A stretch of DNA of 64,000 nucleotides from NCBI GenBank assembly GCA_033675265.1, contig JAUJYZ010000082.1, forward strand, positions 1 to 64,000. Direction: 5' to 3'. The position numbers and the translations under genes were made by a program. The stretch comes from Actinostola sp. cb2023. Taxonomy: Eukaryota; Cnidaria; Anthozoa; Actiniaria; Actinostolidae. The notes beneath the pieces are model-generated. The model was not told the DNA's origin. It ran no database searches and saw only the letters and a list, made by a program, of their open reading frames with translations. Below, piece after piece: positions 45,469-55,700 of the stretch; the first letter of the stretch is position 1; every line of letters begins with the position of its first letter.

Positions 45469-46317
45469 TCATTCAACTGTCTGTGTTGCCTTAGAAGCAA
45501 ACTCAGACTGCTTTGGAAGGTCACTCTTGGTAAACTTTCCGAACAACTGCTTGCGCTGGTGGTTGTCCCCTAAGAACAAATTAGCCACCACCATGTCCAT
45601 GGCATTTGTCAGTTCTTTGTGCACGTGAAGCAGCATCAGGTGGTTCAGCCTGTCCTGTCCCGTGGTGACAGGTGGTGACTTTGACGCGCTTTAACGCTGA
45701 GAAAGAGCGCTCACTGACAGCATTGGTCAGTGCAGGCATGACAAGCACTGACACCTCATTCAGCAACTGTTTGTGTGCATCCTCAAGTGACTGGAAAAAG
45801 TCCAGTATAGATCGATTATGTTGAAAGTGGGTATGTCGTACCCCATGGCCTGCACTATCCCTGGCAGAAAGGACAGCTGGGGCTCCAGGTTGTACTGCTG
45901 CAAGTCTGTATCGCCATAGACGGCCATCACTTTCGCGAGCTCTTCGCTGTGGTCTTCGCCTGCCACCGCCTTAAGAAGAAGCTCTTGGATTATTTGGTAG
46001 ATTTTGAAGTCCTTCTGGTTAAATCTGGCGCGAATACAGCACGCTGTCGTTGCATCTATTGCCTCAAAATAAACATGGCGGAAGTGCTCCTTGGCCGTAG
46101 AAGGAAAGTAGTGCGTGCCACTGTCTCCTACCTCTCGCCGTGCGGAAGCTCGTCGTTTCCGTGGCAGCTGTGGCTCTTCGACTCCATCTACTTCGCTTTT
46201 CCTTTGTAGCACTCTTGCCCAGAACTGATCAAAGGCTTCTTCACTCTGAACAAACAATCGTCTGGAAAGTGCCGCATTAAAGTCCAAAAAAAACCCCGAT
46301 CGATTGTTCGATAGCAA
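45469..46317 (-). pseudogene. hAT transposase, C-terminal part, frameshifted
   Basis: Frame 1 (46317-45760) gives about 185 residues with 'EHFRHVYFEAIDATTACCIR' and 'RFNQKDFKIYQIIQELLLKA', a region seen in zinc-finger MYM/TTF-type hAT transposases. Frame 2 (45766 onward) has 'LVMPALTNAVSERSFSALKR', the hAT C-terminal dimerisation motif. A further shift near 45660 leads to 'HVHKELTNAMDMVVANLFLG' and a stop at 45469. At least two frameshifts and the lack of the N-terminal zinc finger and catalytic half show that it is dead. Confidence 0.85.
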
Positions 46318-46379
46318 AAAATATATTTTATCATCATTATTATTTTGAGGAAAAACGTTTTTTAATTTGGGAAAAAACT

Positions 46380-46444
<65 letters not shown>
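46380..46444. repeat. Homopolymer of 65 G
   Basis: Uninterrupted G from 46380 to 46444, followed by 'cacgggccccccgtccc'. It is inside the hAT element near its terminus. The left end of the element has only 'ctggggggcac', so the run grew from a short G tract or is an assembly effect. Confidence 0.95.
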
Positions 46445-46447
<3 letters not shown>

Positions 46448-46480
46448 GGGCCCCCCGTCCCTATGGGCGCTACGGCCCTG

Positions 46481-47085
46481 ACCTCTACCTACCACTTCTA
46501 CCCATGCACAACCACCAACACCACTACCATCATGATCATCTCCATCACCACTGCCACTACCACTAGTACAACCACCACAACTATTACAACCACCACCTCT
46601 ACCCACCACTTCTACCATGCACAACCACCACCACTACCATCATGATCATGTCCATCACCACTGCCACTACCACTAGTACAACCACCACAACTATTACAAC
46701 CCGGCAGCACCTCTACCCACCACTTCTACCCATGCACAACCACCACCACCACCATGATCATCTCCATCACCACTGCTACTACCACTAGTACAACCACCAC
46801 AACTATTACAACCCGGCAGCACCTCTACCCACCACTTCTACCCATGCACAACCACCACCACCACTACCATCATGATCATCTCCATCACCACTGCCACTAG
46901 TACAACCACCACAACTATTACAACCACCACCTCTACCCACCACTTCTACCCATGCACAACCACCACCACCACTACCATCATGATCATCTCCATCACCACT
47001 GCTACTACCACCACCACAACTATTACAACCACCACCTCTACCCACCACTTCTACCCATGCACAACCACCAACACTACTACCATTA
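46481..47085. repeat. ACC-rich minisatellite, right part
   Basis: Continuation of the array at 44790-45246, with about five units of about 120 bp. Some units carry 'cccggcagcacctc' in place of 'caccacctc'. Confidence 0.9.
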
Positions 47086-47451
47086 CGATGTCCTCGACTC
47101 TGCGCATGAGCAGAGCATATGCAAAGACCGGAATTCTTGCTTTTCCGGGCTAAAATCTTGGAATTCTTTATTTATTGCCTTTAGGCCATTGCATGTAATA
47201 ATTAATGAGTATGAGAAGTCAGTCGTTCCAAATCCTCGAATTCGGACTAGACGGGGTTTCCAGAACCCCGTCTAGTCCTCATTCTCGGCTTTGAAACATT
47301 ACTTCTAAACCTCATGAATAATTCATGAGCAAATTCTCTTTTCATAAGCAGGGAGAAAAAGAGTGTGGACGACTTGTAGCAAGTCTATTGACATCGAGCG
47401 CTATCACTACATCTGCTCCCGCTATGAGCAGAAATGTTGGCTTGTGTCATA

Positions 47452-47764
47452 CAGCTAATTCAGAAAAAGTTGTCGGCGATCGACTTCAAGCCTACGCGAC
47501 TAGACCGAAAAGGAGTATGGTAAAAATCAACGAGTCTATAAATACACTATCAAAAAGGAACGTCTCTCACGGAATATGATTCATATCTGCTTCTGTTTCC
47601 TTGTTTTAAAACGCGTAGGCATACATTTACAGATTCACCTGCCATTGTCATCAAATACGAAAAGCATGCAAGTGAATTATCATATCTACCCATACTCCCT
47701 TTCGGTCTAGTCGCGTAGGCTTGAAGTCGATCGCCGACAACGTTTTCTAGATCTGAATTAGCTG
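47452..47764. mobile_element. MITE of the TACAGCT family, 313 bp
   Basis: Arms of about 75 bp: left CAGCTAATTCAGAAAAAGTT, then 'gtcggcgatcgacttcaagc' and 'gcgactagaccgaaa', mirrored at the right. TA flanks both ends. Shares its terminal sequence with 49514-49795 and 33026. Confidence 0.85.
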
Positions 47765-47766
47765 TA

Positions 47767-48148
47767 TATGTTTATTATACGTTCCCTTTATAGCTCAGTA
47801 ACATACGAAACTCATTTCAAGTGTTTATTTTGATGCACTTGGTAATGCTGTAAAATATCATTAATAAATTAGTAAATAGCACATTAAATTCAGACATACA
47901 CTGTACACTACCATCAGTTCCATCACACTTACAAGTATTATATACATTTACATCGTTTAGGTAGCTTGAAATTAGTAATCTATATGGGGGGAGCCAATTG
48001 TTTATCATAAAGTACCAAAGGGAAGGGAAATCTTTGGGTGATTTCTACACCTTGGGGGGAGGGGGATAAAATGTCCATTAAAGGTTCAGTCCCCTTACTC
48101 TATTTATTCAATGACTACAGTACTTCCAGGCCTGCTTCCTTATCATCT
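47767..48148. other. Intergenic, no gene recognised
   Basis: AT-rich DNA with only short frames; nothing else seen. Confidence 0.5.
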
Positions 48149-48404
48149 TAGGGACTTGTCAGAAATTAGCAGGGGGAAAGGGGTGGAAATGGGGGAGGGT
48201 CAAAACTTTTTGAGCCTCTGAAAAGGGAGGTTCTTGAAAAATAGGCAGTGAAAAAGGGAGTATTTTGGTATTTTAGGCTAAGCCCAAGGGGAAGGTCAGG
48301 AAATTTCATTCCCATCGCTAGGAGAGGATCACAATATTTTTAACGCTCAATTTAAAATATCCACCCTCCCCCTACCCCCTGTTAATTTCTGACAAGTCCC
48401 TCAT
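48149..48404. mobile_element. MITE, 256 bp
   Basis: Left AGGGACTTGTCAGAAATTAG and right 'taatttctgacaagtccct' pair, followed by G-rich and C-rich subterminal tracts that also pair. Target duplication not clear. Confidence 0.8.
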
Positions 48405-48620
48405 GTTGAATAAGTTCTGAAGTCTATTTGCTTAACGTTTATCTATCTTACACATTATTGAATTCAATATCAACAAAATTATTCATAGAGAGAAAGAGAG
48501 AGAGATAAAAATGAAATTGAATCTTAATTTAACTAATGTATTTTTTTCGGTGCTCACTGAGCTAATACCCTGCAGACTAGTACATGTTGCGCGCAATGTT
48601 GCACCGTGTGTCTGCACCTT

Positions 48621-48938
48621 TAAGGCTGGTTCTCACTAGTTAGCGTGGTAAGCGTCGGAATCGCAATCGCAAGAAGCTTACGATCTAGTGTGAATCAAAA
48701 CAACGCAATCGTAAGAAAAAGAAAACCTTCTGATTCTTCAAATTCCGAATCCGTCGTCCTTCTGCTTCCGACTCCGATTATTAGTTCACACTGGACATAA
48801 GCTCCTCTTACGATTCCGATTATTAGTGACACTGGTCATAAGCTCCTCTTACGATTCCGATTATTAGTTCACACTGGTCATAAGCTCCTCTTACGATTCC
48901 GATAATTCCGACGCTAGTGTCTGTGAATGAGGCTTTAG
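48621..48938. mobile_element. MITE with an internal 42 bp tandem repeat
   Basis: Ends 'aaggctggttctcactag' and 'tgtgaatgaggcttt' are imperfectly inverted; inside, 'cataagctcctcttacgatt' recurs three times with a period of about 42 bp (48797-48900). Confidence 0.65.
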
Positions 48939-49036
48939 TTAGTTGTCGAAGAACAATAAACACTGCGCGAAAACATACATTACAAGATGAAATCCACTTC
49001 AGTGCAATTGTGGCTAACAACTTCACAATGCTTGGG

Positions 49037-49125
49037 TAGCCTGCGTAGTCCCCCTCCTTTTCCCCTTCCTTTCCCCCACCCCCTCCCATTCCCTTCCCTT
49101 CCGCTAGAGCCTGGCTACGCAGGCT
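49037..49125. mobile_element. Short hairpin MITE
   Basis: 'tagcctgcgtag' at the left is the complement of 'ctacgcaggcta' at 49114-49125; the interior is a C/T-rich tract. 'caggctatgcaggctatgca' duplicates the right end. Confidence 0.7.
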
Positions 49126-49513
49126 ATGCAGGCTATGCATGGGTGAATGTCATGCGTGGAACATTCCCCAAACCCTATCACTGATTCTACAATAACCAAA
49201 GACATAACATAAGAAAAATAAGAAAAATTTGTTGTTGCATCCACGACATTCACCCATTGCTGATACACCATATATGGCCTATCTTGATTCTTGGTAAAAG
49301 TACATTAGAGTCGTTTTCGTACGAGTGGGAAACCTACGATACCGTGACACTCAAATGGCTTATTTTCTAAACCAATGAAAAAACGGGCAGATGCATTCCA
49401 TCCAATCAAACTCTTTCAATACGGCATGGCATGGTACGGTAACGTAACTTTCCCACTAACGCCCGGGCTCTATCTCCTAGGCAACAATGCATGTAACCCC
49501 ATGAAGATAGATA

Positions 49514-49795
49514 CAGCTGTTTCAAAAAAAGTTGGTGCCAGTTTTGTTGCATCTTGCATCTTGCATACCAAGCCCGAAATGTATTGTGGATCATATGTCA
49601 ACAATGTCTGCATGCAAATACAGAAGAAAATATGCCGGCTCCATATTGTGAAGATAAAGTTTGGGAAAATTCCCAGAGTCCATATTGTTGTGACCTTTCG
49701 CTGACTCCATTCACATCACCCATAGTGCATTTCGGGCTTGGTATGCAACATGCAAGATGCAACACAACCTTCACCAACCTTTTTTGAAATAGCTG
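49514..49795. mobile_element. MITE of the TACAGCT family, 282 bp
   Basis: Left CAGCTGTTTCAAAAAAAGTT and right 'ccttttttgaaatagctg' are inverted and bordered by TA. Subterminal 'ttgcatcttgcat' and 'ccaagcccgaaatg' also pair with the right side. It lies about 135 bases beyond the NEK stop codon. Confidence 0.85.
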
Positions 49796-49842
49796 TATAT
49801 CAAGGGAAATGCAAATAATTTCACGTATTATTAATTACTCGG

Positions 49843-49870
49843 GCTTCCTGTGGAATGCCCGAGTTTAATT
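49843..49870. repeat. ACTCGGGC hairpin in the NEK 3' region
   Basis: 'actcgggcttcctgtgg' pairs with 'gcccgagt'. It is 60-90 bases downstream of the NEK stop codon, so it is probably in the 3' UTR. The variant poly(A) signal ATTAAA occurs on the minus strand at 49869-49864. Confidence 0.55.
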
Positions 49871-49930
49871 TTGAGGGAGAATTGTGTCATCAAGGGGAAA
49901 GGCATTTTTGCACGAGTTGATTGTAGGCTG

Positions 49931-50038
49931 TCAGTGTAAATGCGAGGCGTGCATCCGTTTAGCCACTTCATTGATATATGCCACGTCTGGTCTTTGCTCT
50001 GGTTCAGGGTTAATACAAAGACTTACAAGATCCCTTAA
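49931..50038 (-). CDS. nek7: NEK6/7-type kinase, last coding exon
   Basis: Acceptor 'tctttcag' precedes 50038, and TGA ends at 49931: 108 bp, phase 0. It codes for 35 residues, beginning [10 protein letters not shown] and including PEQRPDV, the kinase subdomain XI arginine region, then 'NEVAKRMHA' and a short tail. NEK6 and NEK7 end almost directly after the kinase domain, and this exon does too. These serine/threonine kinases act in mitotic spindle assembly downstream of NEK9; NEK7 also binds the NLRP3 inflammasome in mammals (established for vertebrates, not shown here). Confidence 0.95.
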   Translation of the reverse strand, partial: LRDLVSLCINPEPEQRPDVAYINEVAKRMHASHLH

Positions 50039-50090
50039 CTGAAAGATAGTAAAACCATTATGTTGTACTCAGATGATAGAAGCAATCTAG

Positions 50091-51476
50091 GGGGGACTTG
50101 CACTAAGAGGTCACGTGACTACACCGCCTCAAATACCCCCTTTAAATAAAGCAGTAGTGGCAAAATGAACTCCAGAAATAAGTTTATTGTTCTGTTTTTT
50201 TGTACTTTCGTCCCTTTCTTTTTTGTCTTTCTTTTTTTTCTTGCTTGATATTTCTAAGCCAATAAGCAAGAAAGACAAAAAAGAAAGGGACGAAAGTACA
50301 AAAGACAGAACAATAAACTCATTTCTGGAATTTATATTAGTGTGAGCTCCCTAGATAAGCATTCTCTTTGCTTTTGGGGCAAACACTACATGTAAGTGTT
50401 ATATGTTTAAATAAATAAAAAATGAAAAAAGCAACTCGAAATTAGTCACGACCCAGGTATTTGCTTTTTGTTTCGCTGGTCTTTACGTGTGGGACTCATG
50501 TCATGTTGACAATGCCCTCAACTAGGTTGGTTGTAACAAAGTTAATAAATAAATAAGCAAAAACGCAAATTTTCAGCTCACAATGTTTGACACAACGGAT
50601 AAATGTTACGAAAAATAGCCGGAATCTAATACTCTTATCAGGCGTACTGATTTTTAAGATCAGCAAACTGGTTTCTTTCTGGTGCAAACAGCCTATATGA
50701 TCTGAAAGAGTTTGTCTGAAAGAACATTTCTGGAAAGTTTCGATGGTATAGGATAAAATCTCAAAAAGTTATCGGGGATGACATTTATAGACTTTAGTAT
50801 GGGATTTTGCCGTCATGCGCTACGAGCCTCGTTTTGATGTTTTTTCAGAATTTAAATCGTTCATAACTTCGCAGATATATATAATTTCGTCATGAAACTT
50901 TTACATTATACTTATATAACTAATTTCATGACGAAAATTATATATCTCTGCGAAGTTATGAACGATTTAAATTCTGAAAAAACATCAAAACGAGGCTTGT
51001 AACGCATGACGGCAAAATCCCATACTTTAGTATAAATGTCATCCCCGATAACATTTTGAGATTTTATCCTATACCATCGAAACTTTCCAGAAATGTTCTT
51101 TCAGACAAACTCTTTCAGATCATATAGGCTGTTTGTGCACCAGAAAGAAACCAGTTTGCTGATCTTAAAAATCAGTACGCCTGATAAGAGTCAAGCTTGC
51201 CATCCAGCACATTTCCCCATATGATTGAATCCTAATAAAATAATCGATTTATTTTTAATGCAATTTCTCCTGTACCTAACAATACGAGCTGAAAATTTAC
51301 CTTCTTAGGTAGGTAGGCAGGTAGATTATTAAACCACGTTGTCACAGATTGAGCACGGAACTCTTTTAAAGGTGAACGTGCTAATTTACAATAATAATAT
51401 CTTACTAATATCGAGCTGCTCTTTTGATTTCTGGAGTTTATGTTGACACTGTTTCACGTGACCTTAGTGCAAGTCC
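50091..51476. mobile_element. TIR element, 1.39 kb, with two inner palindromes, in NEK intron
   Basis: Left 'ggggggacttgcactaagag' and right 'ccttagtgcaagtcccc' are inverted, each joined to 'tcacgtga'; TA lies next to both. Inside are a hairpin at 50172-50332 (arms about 72 bp, T-rich 'gtactttcgtccctttct') and a 561 bp palindrome at 50631-51191. No transposase frame. Confidence 0.85.
50631..51191. repeat. Near-perfect palindrome, arms about 267 bp
   Basis: Arms 50631-50897 and 50924-51191 are complementary, with few mismatches, and are separated by only about 26 bp. It is contained in the 50091-51476 element and would be part of the NEK pre-mRNA as a long double-stranded hairpin. Confidence 0.9.
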
Positions 51477-51603
51477 CCTATTTAAATACTGGAAAGGTTT
51501 GTCTCATTTGGTCAACATGTACAGTACACATGTACATGTATGTTGACTGAAAGTATTTGGTAGACATTGGCTTTAGAGATGATCATGCTACATGTACCTT
51601 TAA

Positions 51604-52531
51604 ACACGAGGGCGCACTATAACAGGGCATTGCTCCGCCCACAACTTTTGAATAATAATGAGCTTCAATATGGCGGACAATGGTTGAACATGGCTGAACA
51701 ACGGGGTAAAGTAATTTTCTTAATAAAGTCACATTTCAACAGCAAAGTCAATGAAGAAATTGTAAATTTACGTCTAAAACAGTTATAATAGACGGACGTG
51801 TCAATATTTTTCGTATTCGGTAGTTATCTATACGATTTTCATTCGCACCACACGTACGAAGAATGTTTTGAATTTCGCGCGCCATGTATCACAACAATCA
51901 ACATCCGTACTCCTTATCCAGGCCTACAAATTCATGAAGCGAAATCCTCTTTGCCTGTAATAAGCATTTCCAAGCATAAAACTATGTTCGGTCATTTCTA
52001 CATAAAGCAACACGAGTATTGTTTTCATTACACAAGTTACGTTCGTCTTCGTCACCATAACAAGACGAACGACGTCGTTCGCCGCAAAGGCGTATTGTTA
52101 CGAGGTAAATGTGTCGAGCATTTGTACATCTCTGTACTTTTATGGTAAAGGCCGGTAAGGCTTCGAAACCTATGCTGTGAGTATATTTAATTCGCAAGTG
52201 GCATTTCCATGTCTTGGCGTGTAAATTTTAGGATAACCTACGAAATAAACGATAAGCAGAATACTAGAGCCGTGCGACTTCAAAACGGCTAACGGTTCCA
52301 GTTCAAAGTACCATAATTTTATTTCACCAAAGTGAAAAGTGATAGTGAATTGTACAACAAAAATTATCCATGTGCGTTTTAGTACTTATTTCCACAGTTT
52401 CTTGTTCATTTGGTTGATTTATAGAGCTTGTAGTTCTTGAGATCCTCTCTCTATGACGTCTCGGTAGATTTGATTGACAGATCCAACGAACTTACCCTAG
52501 GTACCTCTCCTTTTATAGTGCGCCCTCGTGT
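51604..52531. mobile_element. TTAA-flanked element, 928 bp, in NEK intron
   Basis: TTAA at 51600-51603 and 52532-52535 borders exact inverted ends, ACACGAGGGCGCACTATAA and its complement. This fits a piggyBac-like, non-autonomous element. A 116-codon plus-strand frame (51798-52148) inside has no similarity I recognise and lacks the piggyBac DDD motifs. The right end is only about 58 bases from the next NEK exon. Confidence 0.85.
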
Positions 52532-52592
52532 TTAACATAAGCAGGATTGTTTGGGGGAGGGGAGGGTTAAAAGTTCATATAAAAATACTTAC

Positions 52593-52706
52593 ATCTTGAG
52601 AGTAGTGTTCTGAAGGGAGGGGAGGGTAATCACATTGTTCTATCTTCTTACATAAAGAATACAGATTCATTTTGTCTCCATAGAAGGGAGATTGTAAGGC
52701 AGCCAT
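52593..52706 (-). CDS. nek7: NEK6/7-type kinase, third recognised exon
   Basis: Acceptor 'ctatcag' before 52706 and donor GTAAGT after 52593 give 114 bp, phase 0 at both ends, 38 codons. It reads [19 protein letters not shown] followed by [19 protein letters not shown], the aG-aH region of the kinase C-lobe. This stretch is almost unchanged between vertebrate NEK6 and NEK7, making the assignment firm. The exon lies between the TTAA element (58 bases downstream) and the giant minisatellite, whose first unit starts about 75 bases upstream of the acceptor. Confidence 0.96.
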
Positions 52707-52763
52707 CTGATAGAAACAAAATACGAAATGTGAGCATGAAAAACCAAGTAAAAATACACCATG

Positions 52764-52779
52764 TGTAACACCACCTGGC
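52764..52779 (+). repeat. Left flank of minisatellite: tRNA-like SINE head
   Basis: 'aacaccacctggctcagttg' reaches into the first unit. 'TGGCTCAGTTG' followed by TATGAG fits a polymerase III A box in a tRNA D-arm. The matching B box is 7.8 kb away at 60583, as discussed under findings. Confidence 0.6.
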
Positions 52780-55700
52780 TCAGTTGTATGAGTGTTGGCT
52801 TGTACATGTAGTAGGTCAGTTGTATGAGTGCTGGTTTGTGTGGTGGAGGTCAGTTGTATGAGTGCTGGCTTTTGTGGTGGAGGTCAGTTGTATGAGTGCT
52901 GGTTTGTGTGGTGGAGGTCAGTTGTATGAGTGCTGGCTTTTGTGGTGGAGGTCAGTTGTATGAGTGCTGGCTTGTGTAGTGGAGGTCAGTTGTATGAGTG
53001 CTGGCTTGTGTGGTGGAGGTCAGTTGTATGAGTGCTGGCTTGTGTAGTGGAGGTCAGTTGTATGAGTGCTGGCTTTTGTGGTGAAGGTCAGTTGTATGAG
53101 TGCTGGCTTGTGTGGTGGAGGTCAGTTGTATGAGTGCTGGCTTGTGTGTATGAGGTCAGTTGTATGAGTGCTGGCTTTTGTGGTGGAGGTCAGTTGTATG
53201 AGTGCTGGCTTGTGTGGTGGAGGTCAGTTGTATGAGTGCTGGCTTGTGTGTATGAGGTCAGTTGTATGAGTGCTGGCTTGTGTGTATGAGGTCAGTTGTA
53301 TGAGTGCTGGCTTGTGTGTATGAGGTCAGTTGTATGAGTGCTGGCTTGTGTGTGTGAGGTCAGTTGTATGAGTGCTGGTTTGTGTGGTGGAGGTCAGTTG
53401 TATGAGTGCTGGCTTGTGTGGTGGAGGTCAGTTGTATGAGTGCTGGCTTTTGTGGTGGAGGTCAGTTTTATGAGTGCTGGCTTGTGTGGTGGAGGTCAGT
53501 TGTATGAGTGCTGGCTTGTGTGTAGGAGGTCAGTTGTATGAGTGCTGGCTTTTGTGGTGGAGGTCAGTTGTATGAGTGCTGGCTTGTGTGGTGGAGGTCA
53601 GTTGTATGAGTGCTGGCTTGTGTGTATGAGGTCAGTTGTATGAGTGCTGGCTTGTGTGTATGAGGTCAGTTGTATGAGTGCTGGCTTGTGTGTAGGAGGT
53701 CAGTTGTATGAGTGCCTATTGTGTGTGGGAGGTCAGTTGTATGAGTGCTGGCTTGTGTGTGTGAGGTCAGTTGTATGAGTCTTGGCTTGTGTGTAGGAGG
53801 TCAGTTGTATGAGTGCTGGCTTTTGTGTATGAGGTCAGTTGCCAGCACTCATACAACTGACCTCCCACACACAAGCCAGCACTCATACAACTGACCTCCT
53901 ACACACAAGCCAGCACTCATACATGTGTGTAGGAGGTCAGTTGTATGAGTGCTGGCTTGTGTGTAGGAGGTCAGTTGTATGAGTGCTGGCTTGTGTGTGG
54001 GAGGTCAGTTGTATGAGTGCTGGCTTTTGTGTATGAGGTCAGTTGTATGAGTGCTGGCTTGTGTGTAGGAGGTCAGTTGTATGAGTGCTGGCTTGTGTGT
54101 AGGAGGTCTGCAGTTGTATGAGTGCTGGCTTGTGTGTAGGAGGTCAGTTGTATGAGTGCTGGCTTGTGTGTAGGAGGTCAGTTGTATGAGTGCTGGCTTG
54201 TGTGTGGGAGGTCAGTTGTATGAGTGCTGGCTTGTGTGTGGGAGGTCAGTTGTATGAGTGCTGGCTTGTGTGTGAGAGGTCAGTTGTATGAGTGCTGGCT
54301 TGTGTGGTGGAGGTCTGCAGTTGTATGAGTGCTGGCTTGTGTGGTGGAGGTCTGCAGTTGTATGAGTGCTGGCTTGTGTGGTGGAGGTCTGCAGTTGTAT
54401 GAGTGATGGCTTGTGTGTAGGAGGTCAGTTGTATGAGTGCTGGCTTTTGTGTGTGAGGTCAGTTGTATGAGTGCTGGCTTGTGTGGTGGAGGTCTGCAGT
54501 TGTATGAGTGCTGGCTTTTGTGTATGAGGTCAGTTGTACGAGTATTGGCTTTTGTGTGTGAGGTCAGTTGTATGAGTGCTGGCTTGTGTGGTGGAGGTCA
54601 GTTGTATGAATGCTGGCTTGTGTGTGTGAGGTCAGTTGTATGAGTGCTGGCTTGTGTGGTGGAGGTCAGTTGTATGAGTGCTGTCTTGTGTGTAGGAGGT
54701 CAGTTGTATGAGTGCTGGCTTGTGTGTGGGAGGTCAGTTGTATGAGTGCTGGCTTGTGTGTGGGAGGTCAGTTGTATGAGTGCTGGCTTGTGTGGTGGAG
54801 GTCTGCAGTTGTATGAGTGCTGGCTTGTGTGGTGGAGGTCTGCAGTTGTATGAGTGCTGGCTTGTGTGGTGGAGGTCTGCAGTTGTATGAGTGCTGGCTT
54901 TTGTGTATGAGGTCAGTTGTATGAGTATTGGCTTTTGTGTGTGAGGTCAGTTGTATGAGTGCTGGCTTGTGTGTGTGAGGTCAGTTGTATGAGTGCTGGC
55001 TTTTGTGTGTTGGAGGTCAGTTGTGTATGAGTGCTGGCTTGTGTGTAGGAGGTCAGTTGTATGAGTGCCTATTGTGTGTGGGAGGTCAGTTGTATGAGTG
55101 CTGGCTTGTGTGTGTGAGGTCAGTTGTATGAGTCTTGGCTTGTGTGTAGGAGGTCAGTTGTATGAGTGCTGGCTTTTGTGTATGAGGTCAGTTGTATGAG
55201 TGTTGGCTTGTGTGTAGGAGGTCAGTTGTATGAGTGCTGGCTTGTGTGTGGGAGGTCAGTTGTATGAGTACTGGCTTGTGTGTAGGAGGTCAGTTGTATG
55301 AGTGCTGGCTTGTGTGTAGGAGGTCAGTTGTATGAGTGCTGGCTTGTGTGTGGGAGGTCAGTTGTATGAGTGCTGGCTTTTGTGTATGAGGTCAGTTGTA
55401 TGAGTGCTGGCTTGTGTGTAGGAGGTCAGTTGTATGAGTGCTGGCTTGTGTGTAGGAGGTCTGCAGTTGTATGAGTGCTGGCTTGTGTGTAGGAGGTCAG
55501 TTGTATGAGTGCTGGCTTGTGTGTAGGAGGTCAGTTGTATGAGTGCTGGCTTGTGTGTGGGAGGTCAGTTGTATGAGTGCTGGCTTGTGTGTGGGAGGTC
55601 AGTTGTATGAGTGCTGGCTTGTGTGTGGGAGGTCAGTTGTATGAGTGCTGGCTTGTGTGGTGGAGGTCTGCAGTTGTATGAGTGCTGGCTTGTGTGGTGG

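Larger units (their letters stand above)
45247..46480 (-). mobile_element. hAT-type DNA transposon, degraded, 5 bp target duplication
   Basis: Ends CAGGGCCGTAGC and GCTACGGCCCTG are exact inverted repeats, and ACCTC is present directly outside both (45242-45246 and 46481-46485). The interior encodes, on the minus strand, the C-terminal part of a hAT transposase (next entry). It interrupts an ACC-rich minisatellite. Close to its right end it contains a 65-base run of G. hAT transposons usually make 8 bp duplications; 5 bp groups have been described. The 163 bp element at 62740 has the same ends and also a 5 bp duplication. Confidence 0.85.

Noticed and set aside
44796..47153. Frames rich in Thr/His or Gly/Val in the ACC array, including one with poly-Pro
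   Set aside because: They follow the triplet bias of the minisatellite and the G run, and end at random.
51798..52148. 116-codon frame inside the TTAA element as a transposase
   Set aside because: No piggyBac DDD-like or other transposase motif; the element is under 1 kb and appears non-autonomous.
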